64,000 bases of DNA. It comes from Gemmatimonadota bacterium (GTDB taxonomy: Bacteria > Gemmatimonadota > Gemmatimonadetes > Gemmatimonadales > Gemmatimonadaceae). The stretch spans positions 1 through 64,000 of the forward strand of contig JAPLKU010000021.1 of NCBI GenBank assembly GCA_026387935.1. Reading direction: 5' to 3'. Position 1 is the first letter of the stretch. Each line of letters opens with the position of its first letter. The notes under the pieces were generated by a model that did not search any database, had not been told where the DNA came from, and saw only the letters and a program-made list of their open reading frames with translations. Below are positions 35,377 through 44,052 of the stretch, in pieces. Made by a program: the position numbers and the translations under genes.

Positions 35377-37458
35377 CTACGTGGTGACCGTTCTGGACAG
35401 CCGGTTGGAGAGAATTGTCTCAGCCGCCAGCACCAGGAAGGCCCCTATGAGAAGATACCACCACATCCGTTGATTGCGTTCCCGCTCAGCGGCCGTGCCT
35501 GCCTCTGCTGTTGAGGCACCGTTCACCGTGCCGGCAGTTGCCGTCGCAGCTGCCACCAGCTCGCGCGGCTCCATATGCGCCATATCCGACTCGGCCATAT
35601 CAACATTCACGGCCACCGGCCGCCCGGCGCCATCGGCGGTTGCCTGCGTGCGGAGCTCGTAGAATCCGCGCTCGAGGAGCGCGGACGCGTGGGTGGAGTC
35701 GCTGAAGCGTGCGCGCTTGCCCGACGGCGACATGAGCGAAAGCACCGGCGCATCCGCGCCAGGAGCAGCCTTGGTCGCGAGCCCGACCGTGAGCTCGCCA
35801 TGCCGCGAGAGGTCGAGCACTTCACCTGCCGTAAACCAGGGGCGTGAGTTGCTGAACCGCCCCGCGTGGCGCGCCAGCTGGCGCATGAAGGGGAGGAACA
35901 CCGGCTGCGTGGGCATGTCGGTCCAGTAGTCATCAATGGACGTTGACCAGACCACGACCCGCCCCTGCCCAACCGAGCGTTCGACGAGCGCCGGCGTGCC
36001 ATCGTCGTACCAGGCCAGCACACCGCTGTCGCCGACCACCCGCAATGTGCGATGCGTAAACACATGCGCCGACGCAAAGTCGCCGCTGCCGGGCGCCGCA
36101 AATGCCTCGAACACCGGACTCGCATACGAGAGCCGCGCGAGTCGCGCACCTCCCGCATTCGCACGGTTCACGACATCGCCGTAACCGACGCGCAGCACGG
36201 TGGTCCATTCCTTTGGCACACGATCACCCGGTACATCGCCGGGCACCACGAGAATGCCGGTGCCGCCCTTGAGTTCAGCGCGAAGCGCCACGCCAAGGTC
36301 GCCGCCCGGGGGCGCAACTTCGTCGAGGACGACGAGTCCGCGCGAGGCGAAATCGCGTGGCGTGATGGAGTCCACACGCTTCACATCCACGCGGAACCGC
36401 GGCTGGTCGCCGATTTCAAGCGCGCGCTTGAGAAAGAGCGCCTGATTCGTGCGCGATGAGGTTGGTTCGATTACGAGCACGCTCACGGCCTCATCCGGCG
36501 CGAGCGTAAAGAAGAACTGGTCGTTCGCGGCGAGCGCGTCCGACGGAATCTTCACCGATCCCTTGGTGATTCCGCCCGGGACGGTGGTCGGCGCAAACCG
36601 GGCCTGCACTGAACCCGCTGGCGGGATCGTGACACGACTGGAGCCAACCGTGCGGCCGGCCAACTCGAGCGTCGCTTCAACCGTGCGCGGTGCGCTACCG
36701 GTGTTGGTGAGACGCGCCGTGACCGTCACCGGTGCTCCCGCTTCATCCGACGCGCGATCGGTTTCCACCGACGCCACCGCCACGTCGCCCACATCCTTAC
36801 CCGACACATCCATCGGAATGACTTCGACGCCCTGCGGCAGGTGGATTTCCGACTGCCCCGACCAGCCGCGGCGCTGGAAATCCGAAATCAACACCACTTC
36901 CCTGCGCGGCATGTTCGACGCGCCAAGGATGTCGCCCGCGAGCTTCAGCGCCGGGCCAAACCGCGTGCCTTCGGAACTGATTGTCGCGCGCGCGATCGCG
37001 CGTTCCATGTTCGCGTGGTCAGCACTGGGCTCCGTGAGCGCCGACGCGTCGTTGGCGAATGCCACGATCGTAGCGCGGTCTTTGGGGCCAATCGACGCGA
37101 TCGCCACCTTGGCCGAGTCCTGCGCGGCCTTCCAGCGTGTGCCGTATCCCATCGAATACGAGCGATCGAGGAGGATCACGACTTCCTTCGCGCCGACGCC
37201 CGCCGCAAGTGACGGCGGCTTCACGAAGAACGGGCGCGCGAACGCGGCGACAAACAGGAAGAGCGCGAGGCAGCGCAGAATGAACAGCAAGAGATGCCTG
37301 AGCTTCTGCTGCCGCACCGAGCGATACGGCACGCGCTGGATGAACATCAGCGACGGAAAGGGCACGACCGTCTTCCGCTCGCGATTGATCAGGTGGATGG
37401 CAATGGGCACGCCAATCGAGACGAGGCCGGCGAGAAACCAAGGCGCGAGAAATGACAT
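35377..37458 (-). CDS. BatA-like membrane protein with VWA domain
   Basis: This 693-residue protein has the N-terminal double-membrane-segment signature of the BatA/TIGR02226 type (MSFLAPWFLAGLVSIGVPIA and LLLFILRCLALFLFVAAFARPFF). A von Willebrand A domain follows with the MIDAS Asp/Ser in VVILLDRSYSMGYG and ATIVAFAND. A long extracytoplasmic beta region and a final membrane helix (WWYLLIGAFLVLAAETIL) complete it. It sits downstream of MoxR and DUF58 with gaps of 5 and 24 nt; in Bat/MoxR systems such proteins form membrane VWA assemblies whose metal site binds partners. The next gene (DUF4175) starts 17 nt after its stop. Confidence 0.88.
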   Translation of the reverse strand: MSFLAPWFLAGLVSIGVPIAIHLINRERKTVVPFPSLMFIQRVPYRSVRQQKLRHLLLFILRCLALFLFVAAFARPFFVKPPSLAAGVGAKEVVILLDRSYSMGYGTRWKAAQDSAKVAIASIGPKDRATIVAFANDASALTEPSADHANMERAIARATISSEGTRFGPALKLAGDILGASNMPRREVVLISDFQRRGWSGQSEIHLPQGVEVIPMDVSGKDVGDVAVASVETDRASDEAGAPVTVTARLTNTGSAPRTVEATLELAGRTVGSSRVTIPPAGSVQARFAPTTVPGGITKGSVKIPSDALAANDQFFFTLAPDEAVSVLVIEPTSSRTNQALFLKRALEIGDQPRFRVDVKRVDSITPRDFASRGLVVLDEVAPPGGDLGVALRAELKGGTGILVVPGDVPGDRVPKEWTTVLRVGYGDVVNRANAGGARLARLSYASPVFEAFAAPGSGDFASAHVFTHRTLRVVGDSGVLAWYDDGTPALVERSVGQGRVVVWSTSIDDYWTDMPTQPVFLPFMRQLARHAGRFSNSRPWFTAGEVLDLSRHGELTVGLATKAAPGADAPVLSLMSPSGKRARFSDSTHASALLERGFYELRTQATADGAGRPVAVNVDMAESDMAHMEPRELVAAATATAGTVNGASTAEAGTAAERERNQRMWWYLLIGAFLVLAAETILSNRLSRTVTT

Positions 37459-37463
37459 GGCCG

Positions 37464-38462
37464 CTACCGCACCCGGTTGTACCGCTCGCGCGCGCCGAGG
37501 TAGGCGTAGAGCGCGTCGGCGATGGGCTGCGATGTATCGAACAGCGTGTAATCAATCCGGCGTTCCGCCGCCATTCTCGCGAGCGTCGCCGTGTGCTCGG
37601 CCACGAGCTTCTTGTATTCCTTCCGGAGATAGTCGGGGATAAGCGGCATCTTCTCGCCCGTCTCGATGTCAATGAAGTTGCTCGAATCCGAAAACGGGAA
37701 CTCGATCTCATCCTTGTCGAGCAACTGGAAGCAGATGACATCGTTTCCGCGGCCGCGCAGGTTATCCACGGCATCGAACACCGCCTGCGGATCTTCATAG
37801 AAGTCCGAAATCACGAGCACGATACTCCGGCGTCGCGTGGACTCGGAGAGCTGCTTCATCGGCGGCATCATGGATGCGCGTCCGGTCAGCGTTTTTGCAT
37901 CAGCGGCGGCCGTGATGGCCGCGCCACCGCTTTCACCGGGCGAATGCACCGCGGCCGCACGATTGGCGCGGTCGAGTGAGTGCAATACGAGCCGAAGGTG
38001 CTTCGACGAGGGCGGCACGTAGTCCACGATGCCGTGGTCAAATGTCGCGAGCCCAACCCGGTCGCGCTGTCCTGCCGAGAAGTACGCCAGCGCCGCCGTG
38101 AGAAAGCAGGCGTACTCCAGTTTGCTCACGCCGCGGTCGCCGCTCGTGGATCCCTTGTAGCGCATGGAGGGCGAGACGTCGAGAATCGCGAGGAAGTTCG
38201 CGTTCGTGTCGGCCTCGAACTCCTTCACATAGAAACGGTCGGTGCGTGCGAACAGCTTCCAGTCAACTTTTCGAATGTCGTCGCCCGGCGTGTACTGCCG
38301 GTGCTGCGCGAAGTCCGTGGACGATCCGAGGTTCGGCGAGCGGTGCAAGCCGTTGATGAATCCTTCGACGACCGCCTTCGCGACGAACTCGAGGTTCCCA
38401 ATCCGCGACAGAATCGCGGGATCGAGAAACTCGTTTCCTGTTGGACGCGCGGCAGCGGTCAC
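37464..38462 (-). CDS. DUF58 domain protein
   Basis: This 332-residue soluble protein starts at GTG 38462. It has the DUF58 block DIRKVDWKLFARTDRFYVKEFEADTN (the conserved W-x-x-x-A-R-T-x-x-L region) and a VWA-like fold with the MIDAS-type LDVSPSMRYKG. DUF58 proteins nearly always follow moxR genes and are thought to work with the ATPase in activating or remodelling a partner. The spacing, 24 nt after moxR and 5 nt before the BatA-like gene, fits that module. Confidence 0.92.
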   Translation of the reverse strand: MTAAARPTGNEFLDPAILSRIGNLEFVAKAVVEGFINGLHRSPNLGSSTDFAQHRQYTPGDDIRKVDWKLFARTDRFYVKEFEADTNANFLAILDVSPSMRYKGSTSGDRGVSKLEYACFLTAALAYFSAGQRDRVGLATFDHGIVDYVPPSSKHLRLVLHSLDRANRAAAVHSPGESGGAAITAAADAKTLTGRASMMPPMKQLSESTRRRSIVLVISDFYEDPQAVFDAVDNLRGRGNDVICFQLLDKDEIEFPFSDSSNFIDIETGEKMPLIPDYLRKEYKKLVAEHTATLARMAAERRIDYTLFDTSQPIADALYAYLGARERYNRVR

Positions 38463-38486
38463 GTTCTGCTGGGTAGCCGCGTGAGC

Positions 38487-39518
38487 CTAGCGCATTCCTG
38501 AGCCAGGCACCGGCACGGCGTCAAGCAGCTGTTTGATGATCTGGTCGGACGTGACCTTCTCGGAATCGGCGTGGAAGTTCATGAGGACGCGATGCCGCAT
38601 CACGGGGTTCGCGAGCGCACGCACGTCGTCAAAGTTCACGTGGTAGCGACCCTGCATGAGCGCGCGCGCCTTGCCACCGAGAATCAATTGCTGCGGAGCG
38701 CGCGTGGACGCCCCGTACGACACCCATTCATTGATGAACTTCGGTGCGCCCGGGCCCGGACGGCTCGCTCGGGCCAGCTTCACGGCATAGCGCGCGACGG
38801 CGTCCGCGACCGGCACACGGCGCACGAGCGCCTGGAACGCGCGCACATCGTCGCCCGTCATCGCGTGCTTGAACTGCTGATTCATGGTCGCCGTCGTGCG
38901 CGTCACGACGAGGACTTCATCGTCCTCGCCGAGGTAATCCATGTTGATGTTGAACATGAATCGGTCGAGCTGCGCTTCGGGGAGCGGATAGGTGCCCTCG
39001 AGCTCGATGGGGTTTTGTGTCGCAAACACATGGAACGGCGGGTCGAGCGGATACGTCTTGCCCTGCACCGTCACGCGCTTTTCCTGCATCGCTTCGAGTA
39101 GCGCGGCCTGAGTCTTTGGCGGCGTGCGGTTGATTTCGTCGGCGAGGACGATGTTGGCGAAAATCGGTCCGGGCGTGAAGACGAGCTTCCGTCGCCCGCC
39201 TTCATCTTCCTGGATGATGTCGGTGCCGGTGATGTCACTCGGCATCAGGTCGGGCGTGAATTGGATGCGCGAGAACTTGAGGTCGAGCACCTGCGAGATC
39301 GTGTTGATCAGCAGGGTTTTCGCGAGGCCCGGCACGCCGATGATGAGGCTGTTGCCGCCCGCGAAAAGCGAGAGGAGCACGAGGTCGATGACCCCTTCCT
39401 GCCCAACGATGAGCTTGTGCAGTTCACCGTTAACCGCATCCACACCTGACTTGAGTCGGTCAGCCAGAGCAATGTCGTCGGAGGATTCGAGCGCGGGCGC
39501 TGAAGCAGTGGAAGTCAT
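38487..39518 (-). CDS. MoxR-type AAA+ ATPase
   Basis: This 343-residue cytosolic chaperone-like ATPase has Walker A GVPGLAKTLL, Walker B IVLADEINRTPPKTQAALLEAM, sensor 1 FHVFATQNPIE and the arginine-finger segment PLPEAQLDRF. The C-terminal lid domain carries VSYGASTRAPQQLILGGKAR, which is diagnostic of MoxR. It presumably remodels or activates the VWA/DUF58 proteins encoded next to it. There is a 6-nt gap from the DUF4159 gene upstream. No metal-chelatase or methanol dehydrogenase genes are nearby, so the classical MoxR role in methanol dehydrogenase is not implied, though PQQ enzymes are encoded elsewhere in the window. Confidence 0.94.
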   Translation of the reverse strand: MTSTASAPALESSDDIALADRLKSGVDAVNGELHKLIVGQEGVIDLVLLSLFAGGNSLIIGVPGLAKTLLINTISQVLDLKFSRIQFTPDLMPSDITGTDIIQEDEGGRRKLVFTPGPIFANIVLADEINRTPPKTQAALLEAMQEKRVTVQGKTYPLDPPFHVFATQNPIELEGTYPLPEAQLDRFMFNINMDYLGEDDEVLVVTRTTATMNQQFKHAMTGDDVRAFQALVRRVPVADAVARYAVKLARASRPGPGAPKFINEWVSYGASTRAPQQLILGGKARALMQGRYHVNFDDVRALANPVMRHRVLMNFHADSEKVTSDQIIKQLLDAVPVPGSGMR

Positions 39519-39524
39519 TCGTTC

Positions 39525-40382
39525 CTAGTGCGTGAGTGCGTAGATGACAAAGTTGACGCCGAGCTTGAACGCTTCGTTGGACACATCGACGGGCATGAAG
39601 CCCTGCCCCGACCATTGCCACGACTCGCCAATGTCCTGGCCGTAGGCGGCGAGCACGATCAATCGCTTCTTCGGGTCGTTCTTCTCGAAATAGCCGTAGA
39701 AGTCGCCGCCGTTGCGGCCGCCGCCGCCGCTGTAGCCACGGCGCACCTTGGCCATATCCACCTTGAAGAACGAGTCGAAGATCGGCTCCTTCCCCGTCAG
39801 TTGGATGGGCCTCAGGTCCGGCATCGCGCGGGCCATTGCATTCGTGAACGTTCCCCAGGCTTCAAAGGGGAAATCGTCCACAATCATGAAGCCGCCCTTC
39901 GAGAGATACTTGTGCAGCCCGGCGACTTCTTCCGCGTTCGGAAACCAGCCACCGGGCTCCGAGAGGTAGCTCACGGGATACTTGAAGAGCGCGGGATCGT
40001 CGAGCGAGACAATCGCGCCGCCAAGCACGTTCCCGAAATCGGTGAACGGGCGCATGCTCGTGATCTCGCGAAGAATCTTCATGAAATGCACGTCGGCGTC
40101 AGGGTAGTCATGCGACCAGCCCGGCCCCTCACGTCCTGACCAGTAGCCATACCCGCGGTACTTGATCCGCGCGAAGGTGAATCGGCCATCATAAACGGGA
40201 TTGCCGCGGAAATCCGGGGGGGTGTAGAAGCCGTTCGGATCGCTGAGCGCCGACATGTCGAAGCCGCGCGGTCCTCGACCGCCGCCGCGACCCCCGCCGC
40301 GTTGCGCGTGAGCGGCCTGCGCCAGGAGCATGGCGCCGACGGCAACCGCGCCAACGCGCCGCACGATCGCATACGTCCTCAT
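39525..40382 (-). CDS. Exported DUF4159 domain protein
   Basis: This 285-residue protein has a signal peptide (to HAQRGG) and then a Gly/Arg tract (residues 24-37). The DUF4159 core follows: FTFARIKYRGYGYWSGREGPGWSHDYPDADVHF, VSLDDPALFKYPVSYLSEPG, GGFMIVDDFPFEAW and LIVLAAYGQDIGESWQW. The fold resembles glutamine amidotransferase/ThuA-like domains in which the catalytic Cys is missing, and no Cys is seen here. It overlaps the TPR gene stop by ATGA and is 6 nt before moxR. It is a constant companion of MoxR clusters; function is unknown. Confidence 0.9.
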   Translation of the reverse strand: MRTYAIVRRVGAVAVGAMLLAQAAHAQRGGGRGGGRGPRGFDMSALSDPNGFYTPPDFRGNPVYDGRFTFARIKYRGYGYWSGREGPGWSHDYPDADVHFMKILREITSMRPFTDFGNVLGGAIVSLDDPALFKYPVSYLSEPGGWFPNAEEVAGLHKYLSKGGFMIVDDFPFEAWGTFTNAMARAMPDLRPIQLTGKEPIFDSFFKVDMAKVRRGYSGGGGRNGGDFYGYFEKNDPKKRLIVLAAYGQDIGESWQWSGQGFMPVDVSNEAFKLGVNFVIYALTH

Positions 40383-43069
40383 GGCTTCCTCCCGTCTACG
40401 ATGGCGAGCAGCAGATCCTGCGCTCGTTCGAAATTGGGGGCGTCCTCAAGCGCGCGTAATACCGTGCGCCTGGCCTTCATCTCATCGCCGGCACTGCGGT
40501 AGGCCACCGCGAGATCAAAGAGCGCGGCGGCCTTGTCCACCGGGTCGAGCGCGACGAGCGCCTCACGTTCGCGCACGTGCCGCGCATGGTCGCCGCGCGC
40601 AGCGGCAAGGGCGGCGAGGCTCTTGTGCACGTCGGCCGGGAATGGATTGACGAACACGGCGCGCTCGAGCGCGTCCATCGCGCCGGCAGAATCGTTCGCC
40701 GCTGCGAGCAAGGTGCCGAGCTGCACGTTCGCGTCGAACGCCGATTCGTCGGAGAGCGCCACCACCTTCAGCATCGCGATGGCCTTCGCCTTGTCACCCG
40801 ACTCGCCGTAGAGCTTGGCGAGCATCACCGCGGGCGAATCGTTGTCGCCATACAGCGGGAAGAGCGCATGCGCCCGCTCCAGCATCCTGATGGCTTCGAG
40901 GTTCTGGTTGGTCTTGATGAACGCCATGCCGGCGAGCACCTGCGCGCGATAGCTCCCCGGGAGTGAATCGGCGCGCGCCTTGAACTCGGAGACGCCCATG
41001 CCCGCGGGATATTCCGGACCCGGAATCGCGATCGCCGCGAGCGGGCCCGCGAAACGCTGTTTCATATAGGTGTCGAACCGCTTGTCGAACGCAGCCATGT
41101 CCTGCCCCGTCACCTTCTGGAACGCGTCGTCTGTGGTGCGACCGGCCTTGTACTCGTTGAGCAGCGCCATGAGCGCCTTCTCGCCGAAGTCGCGCACGAT
41201 CAGGTCGCAGACCAGCGACGCCTGGAAGTACGAAAACGGAATCTGGTCGGGATACTTCGGCCGCATGAAGCCGTCGTTCATTCGGCTCACCGGCACGAGC
41301 TTCCCGGTGCGAAACGCCTCGAGGAAACCCGGCGACACGCTCGCACCCCAGCCGGCGCGCGCCTGATGCTCTTCCCACACCGACAACCCTTCCGAAAGCC
41401 AGCGCGGAATACGGTGGTCGGTGGACCCGAGGGTGAAGGTGTGCGCGAGCTCATGCCAGACGGTCGACGCCCAGTTGAACGGGCCGGCATCCTTCGCCGC
41501 CGGCGAATCAAACGCCAGCGTCGTGCCGAAACTCACGCCGAGCGCGCCAAGGCCGGCGAGGCCAACGGTGCGCACGGAGAAATCGGCGTGACTCCGATAC
41601 ACCTCGATGCGAATCGGCGGTGGCGGAGTGAACTGATAGCGCTGCGTGAACCGCGAGTAGGCCTTTTCCGCGAGGTCATGCAGATACACCGAGATGACGG
41701 CCGACTCCGTCTTCTCGATCATGTAGTTCACGTGCGCGGTGGACGAGTTGTCGTAGTTCTTGAACGTATCGAGCAGGTCGAGGGTGTTCTTTACCCACAC
41801 GTCGAACGGATCGCCCTTGAACGCGGTATCGAGGCTCGCGCGCCCTTCGGGAATCTTTCCGAGGCGCATGAGGTTCATGCCGAGCACGGAATGGGCTTTC
41901 CAGTTCTTCGGGTCCGCCGCAATCGCCTGCCGCGCAAAATCGGCCGCCACCGAATACCGGCGAACGCGTCCCGTCATTTCTGCGAGCTCCACGAAAAAGC
42001 CCGCATCGCGCGGATTGATCGCGAGCACGCGCGCCTTCGTTTCCTCAAACCCTTTCTCGTCGCCGCTCACGAACTTGGCGCCCGCAAGCACGGCCAGCGC
42101 ATCCGCATCGGCCGGATTCACCTTCAAGGCGCGCTCGGCTTCCCTGATCGCGTCGGCAAAGCGCTCGACATCCACCATACCGTGCGCCGCTAACACGCGC
42201 GCCGGCGCAAACTCGGGGCTCACTGCGAGGGCGGCCAGGAGGAGCGAATCTGCGCCAGGCTGCCCGTCGAAAATCAGGCGCGACGCCGACGCCACCAGGG
42301 CGCGTGGATTGGACGCGTTGATCTGCAGCACCTCGTCGAGCGTCTTCTGTGCCTCAGCGCCGTTGTACTTCTCGAGGAACAGCTCACCGAGCAGGACCCG
42401 CGCTTCCATGTTCGCCGGATCGATCACGACGGCGCGGTCGAGGGCCTTCAGCGCGTCCTTGAACAGTTCCGGGTTGCCGGCGCCGAGTTCGCGACAGGCA
42501 ATGCCAACGGCCATCATCTCGCGGCTAGTGAGCGTCTGCGAAGCGGTGTTGTAAATGTCGATAAAGCGGTCGAAGCCGGCCGTCGCGCGGGGCATGTCAC
42601 CGCGGCGTTTGGCGAGGAGGGCGAGGTTCAGTGACGCCATCAGGCTGTCGGAAGCGTGTTCGGCGATTGCGCGTGCAAACATTGAATCGGCGGCAGCGTA
42701 CTTGCCCCGCGTGGCCAGCACCTCGCCGTACGCGGTCAGTGCCTGGCGACCCCCTGGTGCCGCGACGGCCGCGCGGGCGAGTCGCTCCGCGTCGTCGTAC
42801 TTGCTGATGATGACAAAGGCACGGATCAGTTCAACCTGCGCGTCCATCCATGACGAATCCGTCTTCGCCACGCGCTCGAGGAATCCCGTGCCTTCGGCGT
42901 ACTTGCCCATGGCATTCGCGATGCGCGCCTCTTCCACGCTCTGTGGGCCAGCGGCACGTTGTGCACGCGCAGCCGGCGCGACGGCGACGAGCGCGAGCAC
43001 AGCCCACGCGCAGGCCACTGCGAATGCTGGCGCGTATCGAATGCTGCGGTGGCGACCGAGGGACCTCAT
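40379..43069 (-). CDS. Exported TPR protein with a gluzincin (HELAH) peptidase-like domain
   Basis: This 896-residue protein has a signal peptide (to PAARAQR). TPR-type helical repeats occupy about residues 45-430 (DPANMEARVLLGELFLEKYN, NPADADALAVLAGA, DPKNWKAHSVLGMNLMRLGK). In the middle lies a metallopeptidase-like core with WASTVWHELAHTFTLGSTD at about 535-553 and a Glu-bearing LSEGLSVWEEHQ 20 residues later, the HEXXH + E pattern of peptidase-MA/gluzincins. More TPR repeats close the C-terminus. It is an envelope zinc-peptidase candidate that may process the other operon products. It overlaps both neighbouring genes by ATGA. Confidence 0.88.
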   Translation of the reverse strand: MRSLGRHRSIRYAPAFAVACAWAVLALVAVAPAARAQRAAGPQSVEEARIANAMGKYAEGTGFLERVAKTDSSWMDAQVELIRAFVIISKYDDAERLARAAVAAPGGRQALTAYGEVLATRGKYAAADSMFARAIAEHASDSLMASLNLALLAKRRGDMPRATAGFDRFIDIYNTASQTLTSREMMAVGIACRELGAGNPELFKDALKALDRAVVIDPANMEARVLLGELFLEKYNGAEAQKTLDEVLQINASNPRALVASASRLIFDGQPGADSLLLAALAVSPEFAPARVLAAHGMVDVERFADAIREAERALKVNPADADALAVLAGAKFVSGDEKGFEETKARVLAINPRDAGFFVELAEMTGRVRRYSVAADFARQAIAADPKNWKAHSVLGMNLMRLGKIPEGRASLDTAFKGDPFDVWVKNTLDLLDTFKNYDNSSTAHVNYMIEKTESAVISVYLHDLAEKAYSRFTQRYQFTPPPPIRIEVYRSHADFSVRTVGLAGLGALGVSFGTTLAFDSPAAKDAGPFNWASTVWHELAHTFTLGSTDHRIPRWLSEGLSVWEEHQARAGWGASVSPGFLEAFRTGKLVPVSRMNDGFMRPKYPDQIPFSYFQASLVCDLIVRDFGEKALMALLNEYKAGRTTDDAFQKVTGQDMAAFDKRFDTYMKQRFAGPLAAIAIPGPEYPAGMGVSEFKARADSLPGSYRAQVLAGMAFIKTNQNLEAIRMLERAHALFPLYGDNDSPAVMLAKLYGESGDKAKAIAMLKVVALSDESAFDANVQLGTLLAAANDSAGAMDALERAVFVNPFPADVHKSLAALAAARGDHARHVREREALVALDPVDKAAALFDLAVAYRSAGDEMKARRTVLRALEDAPNFERAQDLLLAIVDGRKP

Positions 43070-44052
43070 GGCCGGCCCTCCGCGCGGCGAATCTCGCGAG
43101 ACTTGCGGGCGAGATCGATCAGCACCTGTTCAAGGTCGCTCTCGTACTTCTCCTTCGGCGTAGAGGCCTTGCGTGAGCGCAGCGAGTCCACCTGCACTTC
43201 GAGTTCGAACTTCTGGCTGTAGAGTCCGGCAAGCGCGGCGTCGCCACCCGCCGCTGTCACTGCAGTACGCGCATCAAGGAAGAAGCGGCGGGCGAGCATT
43301 CCCTGCCCGCCGCGACCCGTCGGGTCGGCCGTGTTCTGCTTGGAGCCGTCGTCGTCGAGCTGCGAGTGCTCGGTCTGGAGCTTCGCGGCGTTGTCATAGA
43401 CGCGTTTCGTCTCGCGCGCAGCGTAACGGAACGCTTCGAGCAGCGAGACGCGTGAGTCCTTGTCTACGTCGGCCACATCCTGTGACAGTGCCTTCACGAA
43501 GAACTCCGCGAAGCGCGATTCGTTGCGTTCGAAACCCGTCTTCGTCGCCGTGATCACGACACGCCCCGGCGCCGCGATGATCGGCAGGAAGTCGCCGCTC
43601 GCACTGGTCAGGTTCACAAACGCCAGCCGCTGCTGGGGAAACCCGTCCATCCAGCGCTTCACATCCGCGACCGTGACATCTGGACCGGGAAGACTGATGC
43701 GCGACTCGGCTTCAGTCCCAGCGCCGTGACCGATGAAGATGATGACCACCTGGCTGCCCGGCGCGCAGCGCGCCTTGATCGCCTCGATCTGCTTCTCCAC
43801 CGCCGCGCGCGTGGACGGCCCACGGTATCGCGGGTCGCGCGACGTTGAGTCTTCGCCGAGCCAGGCAATACTCGCGTCAGGAATTCCAAATCGGGCGTGC
43901 AGCGCGCCGCTCAACTCAGCCCCGAGCATGCGAAACCGCTCCACAAACTTCGGCTCGCCACCCAGACCGCCAACGATGAGGACCTGCGTCTGCGCGCGCA
44001 GTGGTGCGGCGGCCAGCAGCGCAAATGCAACTGCCGCAATGGTTCGCCTCAT
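43066..44052 (-). CDS. C13/caspase-like protein with Ser in place of the nucleophile Cys
   Basis: This protein of about 328 residues starts at ATG 44052 (GAGAGGG Shine-Dalgarno, ATGA overlap with the upstream gene) with a signal peptide ending at PLRAQ. The core resembles clan CD peptidases: VLIVGGLGGEPKF, then the catalytic-His strand VVIIFIGHGAGTE. Where legumain/caspase families have xCxSG, the sequence is VNLTSASGDF, so Cys is replaced by Ser. The fold otherwise continues normally (VVITATKTGFERNESRFAEFF). Residues 205-216 counted from the upstream in-frame ATG read DVDKDSRVSLLE, an EF-hand-like calcium loop. The C-terminal tail is a charged helix. It is either inactive or uses Ser. Confidence 0.8.
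   Translation of the reverse strand: MRRTIAAVAFALLAAAPLRAQTQVLIVGGLGGEPKFVERFRMLGAELSGALHARFGIPDASIAWLGEDSTSRDPRYRGPSTRAAVEKQIEAIKARCAPGSQVVIIFIGHGAGTEAESRISLPGPDVTVADVKRWMDGFPQQRLAFVNLTSASGDFLPIIAAPGRVVITATKTGFERNESRFAEFFVKALSQDVADVDKDSRVSLLEAFRYAARETKRVYDNAAKLQTEHSQLDDDGSKQNTADPTGRGGQGMLARRFFLDARTAVTAAGGDAALAGLYSQKFELEVQVDSLRSRKASTPKEKYESDLEQVLIDLARKSREIRRAEGRP

Noticed and set aside
43460-43560. Classical calcium-dependent caspase claim
   Set aside because: Only one EF-hand-like loop and no nucleophile Cys; kept as a pseudoprotease finding only.
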